A stretch of DNA of 6,388 nt from Candidatus Staskawiczbacteria bacterium RIFCSPHIGHO2_02_FULL_34_10 (lineage in GTDB: Bacteria > Patescibacteriota > Minisyncoccia > Minisyncoccales > Staskawiczbacteraceae). The notes below the pieces were generated by a model. It made no database searches, was not told the origin of the DNA, and saw only the letters and a list, made by a program, of their open reading frames with translations. Below, in pieces: positions 1 to 3,845 of this stretch. The first letter of the stretch is position 1. Each line of letters starts with the position of its first letter. A program made the translations under genes and the position numbers. Location of the stretch: positions 3,707 to 10,094 of the forward strand of contig MHOR01000031.1 in the NCBI GenBank assembly GCA_001821915.1, read 5' to 3'.

Positions 1-111
1 AATAAAAAAGAAGGGCTTCATACTGCAATGTTAAGAATAGCAATTGTTATGTCTTTGTTAATTTCTTTTTTATCTGCTTACTATTTAAGAAAATTTATTT
101 ATAATTTATAA
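1..111 (+). CDS. C-terminal end of an unidentified membrane protein (5' truncated)
   Basis: Frame 1 is open from the window edge to a TAA at 109-111 and gives the last 36 residues of a protein. They contain one hydrophobic segment (about residues 10-27 of the fragment, from LRIAIVMSLL to FLSAYY) followed by a short basic tail ending RKFIYNL, so the protein ends with a membrane helix. Only 10 bp separate it from proS, so the two are probably cotranscribed. In many bacteria the gene ahead of proS is the site-2 protease rseP. This tail lacks the Asn-Asp motif usually seen in the last helix of RseP, so I do not assign that name. Too little is visible to give a function. Confidence 0.6.
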   Translation, partial: NKKEGLHTAMLRIAIVMSLLISFLSAYYLRKFIYNL

Positions 112-121
112 AAATAAAAAT

Positions 122-1366
122 ATGCTACAATCAAAATTATTTTATAAGACAAATAAAAATAAGAGCGCCAATGTTGATTCTATTTCACATGATTTATTAA
201 TTCGTGCTGGGTATATTGATCAGCTCATGGCTGGCGTATATACGTTTATGCCACTTGGATTTTTAGTTTTAAAAAATATTGAAAACATTATAAGGCGTAA
301 CATGGTAGAAATTGGAGGTCAGGAAATTTTAATGCCAGTATTGCAGCCAAAAGAAAATTGGGTAAAAACTGACAGGATAAATATAGAAAAAGAAATTATT
401 TTTTTATTAAAAGGAAATGGAGATAAAGAGTATGTTTTGGGTCCAACCCACGAAGAAGTAATAACTCCTTTGGCAAAAAAAGTAGTATTTTCTTACAGAG
501 ACTTACCTTTTTATGTTTTTCAAATACAAGAAAAATTAAGAGATGAATTAAGGCCAAAATCAGGGCTCTTGAGGGTAAGAGAATTTGCTATGAAAGATTT
601 GTATTCTTTTCATGCAAACCAAGCGGACTTAGATAAGTACTACGAAGTTGTTGCAAAATCTTACGAAAAAATATTTAAGGAATGCGGAATTGGTCGCTTA
701 ACATATAGGACATTGGCTTCAGGGGGAAGTTTTTCAAAATATTCTGATGAATACCAAACCTTAACCCAAGCTGGTGAAGACACTATTTATATTTGTGAAA
801 AGTGCAATATCGCGATTAATAAAGAAATAAAAGCAGAAAACCCAAAGTGCCCAAAGTGTAACAATACTGAATTTGAAGAGAAAAAAGCTATTGAAGTTGG
901 AAATATTTTTAAAATGGGTACAAGATTTTCAGTTCCTTTTGATTTAAAGTTTACTGATAAAGATGCCCACGACAAGCCAGTTTTAATGGGGTGCTATGGA
1001 ATTGGATTAGGTAGACTCATGGGAGCCATTGTTGAGGCAAGCCACGATGATAAAGGAATTATTTGGCCAAAATCAGTGGCGCCATTTTTAGTTCATTTAA
1101 TAAATATTGAAAATAATCCAAAAGTAAAAAAAGCAACCCAAAAAATATACATTGATTGCCAAAAAGAAGGTATTGAGATATTATACGACGATAGGGAAAA
1201 CAAAACTGCGGGGGAGAAATTTGGAGATTCTGATTTATTAGGAATTCCTTATAGGGTTGTGGTTTCAGAAAAAACCCTAGCGAAGAATTCGGTTGAAGTA
1301 AAAGAAAGGGGAAAAGCTAAAATCCAATTAGTAAAAATTAGCCAAATTAATAAGATTCTTAAATAA
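122..1366 (+). CDS. proS: Prolyl-tRNA synthetase, short form without the editing (INS) domain
   Basis: A cytoplasmic class II aminoacyl-tRNA synthetase that attaches proline to tRNA-Pro using ATP. The N-terminus (LIRAGYIDQLMAGVYTFMPL, residues 26-45) is the usual ProRS start and carries motif 1. GPTHEE is at 107-112, motif 2 (RVREFAMKDLYSFH) at 151-164, and motif 3 (CYGIGLGRLMG) at 291-301. The anticodon-binding domain runs from about 318 to the end. At 414 residues it is far shorter than E. coli ProRS (572). The roughly 180-residue INS editing domain between motifs 2 and 3 is replaced by a short linker with two Cys-x-x-Cys pairs (C225/C228 and C243/C246), possibly a zinc knuckle. The start is supported by family alignment (MLQSKLFYKT), although no Shine-Dalgarno is visible. 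It probably shares a transcript with the preceding membrane protein. I am sure of the family; the zinc site is inferred. Confidence 0.97.
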   Translation: MLQSKLFYKTNKNKSANVDSISHDLLIRAGYIDQLMAGVYTFMPLGFLVLKNIENIIRRNMVEIGGQEILMPVLQPKENWVKTDRINIEKEIIFLLKGNGDKEYVLGPTHEEVITPLAKKVVFSYRDLPFYVFQIQEKLRDELRPKSGLLRVREFAMKDLYSFHANQADLDKYYEVVAKSYEKIFKECGIGRLTYRTLASGGSFSKYSDEYQTLTQAGEDTIYICEKCNIAINKEIKAENPKCPKCNNTEFEEKKAIEVGNIFKMGTRFSVPFDLKFTDKDAHDKPVLMGCYGIGLGRLMGAIVEASHDDKGIIWPKSVAPFLVHLINIENNPKVKKATQKIYIDCQKEGIEILYDDRENKTAGEKFGDSDLLGIPYRVVVSEKTLAKNSVEVKERGKAKIQLVKISQINKILK

Positions 1367-1376
1367 AAATTTGAGT

Positions 1377-1391
1377 TCCCGCAAAGCGGGA
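1377..1391. repeat. Short GC-rich hairpin after proS
   Basis: TCCCGC and GCGGGA (1377-1382 and 1386-1391) form a perfect 6-bp stem around an AAA loop, 10 bp past the proS stop codon. No T-tract follows, so it is not a standard intrinsic terminator. It sits beside the larger palindrome at 1397-1444, and the two probably form one GC-rich intergenic element in AT-rich surroundings. Confidence 0.6.
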
Positions 1392-1396
1392 CGAAA

Positions 1397-1444
1397 ACCC
1401 CGCCCTCTAAGCATTTGAATATCACTTAGCATAGAGGGCGGGGT
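1397..1444. repeat. GC-rich 13-bp inverted repeat in the leader of mreB
   Basis: The arms ACCCCGCCCTCTA (1397-1409) and TAGAGGGCGGGGT (1432-1444) are perfect reverse complements around a 22-nt AT-rich spacer. In the spacer, part of the arm can pair differently (CTAAG 1407-1411 with CTTAG 1425-1429). There is no T-tract on either side, so it resembles a REP-like or MITE-like palindromic element more than a terminator. The right arm ends only 15 nt before the mreB ATG. If transcribed, the hairpin would lie where a ribosome binding site is normally found. No copies elsewhere can be checked from this window. Confidence 0.75.
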
Positions 1445-1459
1445 GCTCACTTCGTTCGC

Positions 1460-2527
1460 ATGTTTAAAAAATTAAAAAATTTATTTTCATTCTTGTCTTT
1501 AGACATGGCAATTGATTTAGGAACCGCCAATTCTTTAGTGTATGTAAAAGATAGGGGAATAATAATTAATGAGCCGTCTGTTGTTGCGGTCAATAATAAA
1601 ACTGGTCAGATTTTATCTATTGGAGAAGAAGCAAGAAAAATGGTTGGTCGTACGCCTTCTTATATTACAGCTACAAGACCATTAGTTAATGGCGTAATTT
1701 CTGACTTTGAAGTTACTGAGCAAATGTTAAAATATTTTATTGAAAAGGCTGTTTCCGGCTCAAAAAAAATGTTTGGTTTTGGGTATATGCCAAGGGTAAT
1801 TATTGGTATTCCTTGTGGGGTTACAGAAGTTGAAAGAAAGGCAGTGAGAGACGCCGCAAAAAATGCTGGAGCTCGTACAGTATTTTTAATTGAAGAGCCG
1901 TTAGCCTCAGCTATTGGCGCCAAACTTCCAATACAGGAAGCAGGAGGAAATTTTATTGTTGATATTGGTGGAGGAACAACAGAGGTGGCAGTAATTTCTT
2001 TAGGAGGAATTGTGGCATTTAGAAGTTTAAGAATCGCGGGGGATAAATTAAATGATGATATTATTCAATTTGCTCAAAAAGAATATAAACTTTTAATTGG
2101 AGAAAGAACTGCAGAATTTATTAAAATAAATATTGGGTCAGCCCTTCCGTTAAAGGATAAAAAAGAAATACCAATGCGCGGACGAAATTTGGTTACCGGT
2201 TTACCAGAAGAAGTGATAGTTTTTAATGATGATATACAGCGGGCTTTAGAAAGATCAGTAAAGCAAATTATTTCGGCAATTAAAACAACTATTGAAGAAA
2301 CCCCACCCGAATTATTAGCAGATGTTATGACTAACGGAATTTATTTAGCGGGTGGTGGGTCACTATTAAAAGGGTTGGATGTATTAATCGCAAGAGAGAC
2401 AAAAATGCCATGCAAAATTATTGATGACCCTTTGACCTCTGTGGTTCGAGGATGTGGTATAGCATTGGAAAATATTCAAACTTTGGCTGACTTAGTGCAA
2501 AAAGACGAAGAGTGGACATTGAGTTAG
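1460..2527 (+). CDS. mreB: Rod-shape-determining actin homologue MreB
   Basis: A bacterial actin that polymerises on the inner face of the membrane and guides the peptidoglycan elongation machinery. At 355 residues it is slightly longer than the usual 330-350. An N-terminal amphipathic helix (MFKKLKNLFSFL, 1-12) fits the membrane-binding segment of the family and supports this start over the internal Met16. The actin-fold ATP-binding motifs are present: phosphate 1 at 19-25 (DLGTANS), phosphate 2 at 168-177 (DIGGGTTEVA) and the adenosine motif at 293-306 (GIYLAGGGSLLKGL). EEPLASAIGA (145-154) is also typical. No mreC or mreD follows; a strong terminator-like hairpin does, so mreB may be the last gene of its transcript. 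No Shine-Dalgarno is visible, and a GC-rich palindrome occupies the leader. Confidence 0.97.
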   Translation: MFKKLKNLFSFLSLDMAIDLGTANSLVYVKDRGIIINEPSVVAVNNKTGQILSIGEEARKMVGRTPSYITATRPLVNGVISDFEVTEQMLKYFIEKAVSGSKKMFGFGYMPRVIIGIPCGVTEVERKAVRDAAKNAGARTVFLIEEPLASAIGAKLPIQEAGGNFIVDIGGGTTEVAVISLGGIVAFRSLRIAGDKLNDDIIQFAQKEYKLLIGERTAEFIKINIGSALPLKDKKEIPMRGRNLVTGLPEEVIVFNDDIQRALERSVKQIISAIKTTIEETPPELLADVMTNGIYLAGGGSLLKGLDVLIARETKMPCKIIDDPLTSVVRGCGIALENIQTLADLVQKDEEWTLS

Positions 2528-2536
2528 GGTACTCAG

Positions 2537-2593
2537 ATATTCCATTCAAAAGAGCCCGGGGTTTGCTAGGCGAGGCTCTTTTAAATGGAATAT
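2537..2593 (+). terminator. Long hairpin terminator after mreB
   Basis: Arms at 2537-2556 and 2574-2593 pair over 20 bp with one mismatch around a 17-nt loop. The core is AAAAGAGCC against GGCTCTTTT, so a GC-containing stem runs into T residues on both strands, and an intrinsic terminator could work in either direction. It begins 9 bp after the mreB stop codon. The stem is longer than most terminators need, so it could also be a palindromic element reused as one. Confidence 0.75.
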
Positions 2594-2613
2594 ACTCGCT
2601 TAGTTTTTAAACG

Positions 2614-2663
2614 CCAGTCGCATTACCGCTTCGCTGATTTTACTTCGTGAAATATGCAACTGG
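2614..2663. other. Possible structured element between two terminators
   Basis: CCAGTCGCAT (2614-2623) pairs with ATGCAACTGG (2654-2663) with one mismatch. A second stem, ATTTTA/TGAAAT (2637-2642 with 2648-2653, one G-T pair), stacks directly inside it and leaves a single-stranded bulge at 2624-2636. This is the only organised feature I see in 2594-2694. It could be a small RNA ending at the 2695-2724 terminator, or a remnant of an older insertion. I found no convincing promoter for it and no match to a known RNA family. Confidence 0.25.
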
Positions 2664-2694
2664 AAAGAAATGTGTATTAATACTTGTCCTGATG

Positions 2695-2724
2695 ACTTCG
2701 AGTGAGTCTCAGTCGAAGTTTTTT
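2695..2724 (+). terminator. Intrinsic terminator, plus strand
   Basis: ACTTCGA (2695-2701) and TCGAAGT (2713-2719) form a perfect 7-bp stem. The loop contains a further small palindrome (TGAG/CTCA), and a run of six T follows at 2719-2724. The shape is that of a plus-strand rho-independent terminator, the second one downstream of mreB. Confidence 0.75.
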
Positions 2725-2747
2725 ATCAAAGAAAGTCAATAGGGTAA

Positions 2748-2777
2748 AAAAGAAAAGTAATATCAATCTTTTCTTTT
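2748..2777. repeat. AT-rich perfect inverted repeat
   Basis: AAAAGAAAAG (2748-2757) and CTTTTCTTTT (2768-2777) are a perfect 10-bp inverted repeat around a 10-nt spacer. With so few G-C pairs it is a weak hairpin. It ends exactly where the next hairpin (2778-2811) begins, so it belongs to the same chain of structures. Confidence 0.5.
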
Positions 2778-2811
2778 AAATACTGCTATGCTTCTAAGTA
2801 TAGCAGTATTT
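2778..2811. terminator. Perfect hairpin, possible terminator
   Basis: AAATACTGCTAT (2778-2789) and ATAGCAGTATTT (2800-2811) pair perfectly over 12 bp. The stem can extend inward by about three more pairs, leaving a four-base loop. The T-tract on either strand is short, so terminator activity is uncertain; it could act weakly in both directions. Confidence 0.45.
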
Positions 2812-2831
2812 GTATAAAGTAGAATAAAAAA

Positions 2832-2867
2832 AAGAAGCCCCGGACGCGTGATGCGACGGGGCTTTTT
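2832..2867 (-). terminator. Strong intrinsic terminator for the minus-strand gene, probably bidirectional
   Basis: AAGCCCCG (2835-2842) and CGGGGCTT (2857-2864) form a GC-rich stem, extendable by A-T and G-T pairs to 2832/2867, with a smaller CGC/GCG stem inside the loop. On the minus strand it is followed by a long T-tract (complement of the A-run at 2826-2833), and on the plus strand by five T at 2863-2867. It lies 27 bp beyond the stop codon of the minus-strand gene, where its terminator is expected. It would also block read-through from the mreB side. Confidence 0.88.
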
Positions 2868-2873
2868 CACAAA

Positions 2874-2892
2874 AAATGGTGGTTGACCATTT
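2874..2892 (-). terminator. Weak hairpin immediately after the minus-strand stop codon
   Basis: On the minus strand AAATGGT pairs with ACCATTT over 7 bp around a 5-nt loop, and the T-run continues past the stem. It begins one base after the minus-strand stop codon (2894-2896) and precedes the stronger terminator at 2832-2867, so the two may act in tandem. The stem is AT-rich, so activity is uncertain. Confidence 0.4.
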
Positions 2893-2893
2893 C

Positions 2894-3376
2894 TCATTTC
2901 ACATTTAACGTGACATCATCTCTCCTGTCATTTTCAGATGGATGTCGGGGGATGTTCACGAGCGGGAATTTGTGGGATGCATACACACCCATTTTCCCAA
3001 ACGAGTTGGAAAAATAGAAGGACGTATGATTCCCAACGTCGTCTTCAAAGATGAAGAAGACACTGACGATTTCAGGACTTCCTGGTCCCTCATCTCTGAA
3101 CGGCCATTTCTCTCCTTGGAGCCATTTTGTCAGGGGGATTATTGCCATTTTTAGATTATCGAATTCCTTGGCAATCTTTTGTCCTACTCGATTTCCATCG
3201 TATTCTTTCTCGTAGAACGCCACCTTCTTAAATACATTAAAGATCAGGCCGGTTGTTTTCGGCCGTGGGCGGGGGCAATGATGGGGACAGTAAGGCCCTC
3301 TTATCGTCTTGGTAATCATGTAAACGACAGTCACCATCACCATCGCTACGACGACCAATAGAAACTCCAGATTCAT
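2894..3376 (-). CDS. Uncharacterised single-pass membrane protein in a probable acquired single-gene unit
   Basis: The 160-residue product is not recognised. An N-terminal hydrophobic helix (about 5-21) is followed by a basic, proline-rich stretch with CPHHC at 30-34, a possible metal-binding or disulfide site. An acidic N-terminus before the helix and positive charge after it predict that the rest faces the cytoplasm. The soluble part is mixed; aromatic-rich segments at about 103-111 and 117-133 look like beta strands. The ATG is supported by AAAGGA seven bases upstream, unlike other genes here. A near-consensus promoter, 5' stem-loop and downstream terminators make it a self-contained transcription unit. 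Spot counts give 31/60, 31/60 and 38/60 G+C (2941-3000, 3061-3120, 3241-3300) against 19/60 in mreB (1561-1620). This suggests horizontal acquisition. That the unit is expressed is well supported; its function is unknown. Confidence 0.75.
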   Translation of the reverse strand: MNLEFLLVVVAMVMVTVVYMITKTIRGPYCPHHCPRPRPKTTGLIFNVFKKVAFYEKEYDGNRVGQKIAKEFDNLKMAIIPLTKWLQGEKWPFRDEGPGSPEIVSVFFIFEDDVGNHTSFYFSNSFGKMGVYASHKFPLVNIPRHPSENDRRDDVTLNVK

Positions 3377-3383
3377 GGCATTT

Positions 3384-3389
3384 TCCTTT
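3384..3389 (-). promoter_or_regulatory. Shine-Dalgarno site of the minus-strand gene
   Basis: AAAGGA on the minus strand lies seven nucleotides upstream of the ATG at 3376, a standard spacing. It fixes that start codon over the overlapping alternative frame, and it is the only clear Shine-Dalgarno sequence in the window. Confidence 0.75.
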
Positions 3390-3410
3390 CACAAAGTGTC
3401 GGGTTGTCAA

Positions 3411-3433
3411 AGGGTAAACACAATATTCACCCT
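3411..3433 (-). promoter_or_regulatory. 5' stem-loop in the leader of the minus-strand gene
   Basis: On the minus strand AGGGTGAA pairs with TTTACCCT over 8 bp (one G-T pair) around a 7-nt loop. From the promoter at 3443-3471 transcription should start near 3436, so this hairpin would stand at the very 5' end of the mRNA. That is a typical place for a transcript-stabilising stem-loop. An operator is the other possibility. Confidence 0.5.
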
Positions 3434-3442
3434 GTTTTATTA

Positions 3443-3471
3443 ATTGTAGCATATTCAAGGACTAGTGTCAA
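3443..3471 (-). promoter_or_regulatory. Near-consensus sigma-70 promoter of the minus-strand gene
   Basis: On the minus strand there is a perfect -35 box TTGACA (3471-3466), a 17-bp spacer and a -10 box TACAAT (3448-3443, five of six matches). The predicted start is near 3436, giving a leader of about 60 nt to the ATG at 3376. It is by far the strongest promoter match in the window. Confidence 0.88.
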
Positions 3472-3495
3472 GTCTTTTATTGATTCCTGTGTTTT

Positions 3496-3503
3496 GATAC
3501 AAT
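3496..3503 (+). promoter_or_regulatory. Extended -10 promoter of gatC, leaderless transcript predicted
   Basis: TGATACAAT (3495-3503) is an extended -10 element: the TG dinucleotide, one base, then TACAAT. There is no good -35 box at the right distance. The hexamer ends 6 bp before the gatC ATG at 3510, so transcription would begin at or next to the start codon and give a leaderless mRNA, in keeping with the missing Shine-Dalgarno. It lies back to back with the promoter at 3443-3471. Confidence 0.55.
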
Positions 3504-3509
3504 TCACTA

Positions 3510-3797
3510 ATGATTTCAAAAGACGAAGTAAGACACATTGCTAAATTAGCAAGACTTGAACTAACTGAAAGTGAAACTGCAAAAATGCAAAAAGATTTGT
3601 CCAGCATTTTGGATTATTTTGATTTGTTAAAAAAAGTGAAAAGTGAAAAGCTAAAAGCGAAAAATAGTGGTTTAAAATTTAAAAGTAATTTAAGAAAAGA
3701 CGAAGTTAAAGAAAAGCCTGCTAGTTTGGCGAATAATTTAATTCAGGCTGCTCCAGATAAAAAAGATGGATATATTAAAGTAAAGTCCATACTCTAA
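3510..3797 (+). CDS. gatC: Aspartyl/glutamyl-tRNA amidotransferase subunit C
   Basis: The small subunit of the GatCAB amidotransferase, which converts Glu-tRNA(Gln) and/or Asp-tRNA(Asn) to the amidated forms; GatC braces the GatA-GatB interface. At 95 residues it has the normal family length. The N-terminal helices match the family (VRHIAKLARLELTESE at 7-22, then SSILDYFDLLKKV at 31-43). The C-terminus has the conserved LRKDEV (61-66) and APDKKDGYIKVKSIL (81-95). The linker at about 43-52 is lysine-rich and encoded by four degenerate 7-bp repeats (3636-3663). The start sits at the end of an extended -10 promoter, suggesting leaderless translation. The last two codons and the stop form the left arm of a perfect palindrome that ends at the longest possible gatA start. 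gatB is not present nearby. Confidence 0.95.
   Translation: MISKDEVRHIAKLARLELTESETAKMQKDLSSILDYFDLLKKVKSEKLKAKNSGLKFKSNLRKDEVKEKPASLANNLIQAAPDKKDGYIKVKSIL
3636..3663 (+). repeat. Four degenerate 7-bp tandem repeats inside gatC
   Basis: The units GTGAAAA, GTGAAAA, GCTAAAA and GCGAAAA follow one another without gaps. They encode the lysine-rich linker between the conserved halves of GatC. Seven is not a multiple of three, so gain or loss of one unit would shift the reading frame. Confidence 0.6.
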
Positions 3798-3824
3798 TTC
3801 TGACGGCCGTCAGAATTAGAGTAT
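3789..3824. repeat. Perfect 36-bp palindrome joining gatC and gatA
   Basis: The left half (3789-3806, ATACTCTAATTCTGACGG) is the exact reverse complement of the right half (3807-3824), with no spacer; the centre is GGCC. The left half includes the final Ile and Leu codons and the TAA of gatC. The right half abuts the ATG at 3825. No T-tract follows directly, so it is not a typical terminator. In RNA it would form a hairpin of about 16 bp between the two cistrons. Confidence 0.9.
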
Positions 3825-3845
3825 ATGGTAAATAGTGATTTTTTT

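Noticed and set aside
1..111. Calling the truncated upstream gene rseP from its position before proS
   Set aside because: The context fits, but the visible tail lacks the Asn-Asp motif expected in the last RseP helix, and 36 residues are too few for a name.
787..975. Minus-strand open frame inside proS
   Set aside because: It is a shadow of a strongly conserved synthetase gene, with no signals of its own.
1660..1923. Minus-strand open frame inside mreB
   Set aside because: It is antisense to conserved actin-fold motifs and has no promoter or ribosome binding site.
2942..3361. Two plus-strand open frames (70 and 60 codons) opposite the minus-strand gene
   Set aside because: They lack a Shine-Dalgarno and a promoter, have irregular composition with no membrane or domain pattern, and lie antisense to a frame with complete expression signals.
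2894..3376. Insertion-sequence-type ends around the acquired gene
   Set aside because: I looked for terminal inverted repeats and target duplications near 2528-2900 and 3400-3510 and found none that match across the unit.
3237..3458. Alternative 73-codon minus-strand frame overlapping the start of the 160-residue gene
   Set aside because: Its start lies upstream of the predicted transcription start near 3436, so the promoter at 3443-3471 could not express it. The Shine-Dalgarno at 3384-3389 serves the other frame.
3789..3824. Reading the gatC-gatA palindrome as an intrinsic terminator
   Set aside because: No T-run follows the stem directly; the nearest T-run begins 14 bases later, inside the possible gatA leader, and a terminator here would cut off gatA.
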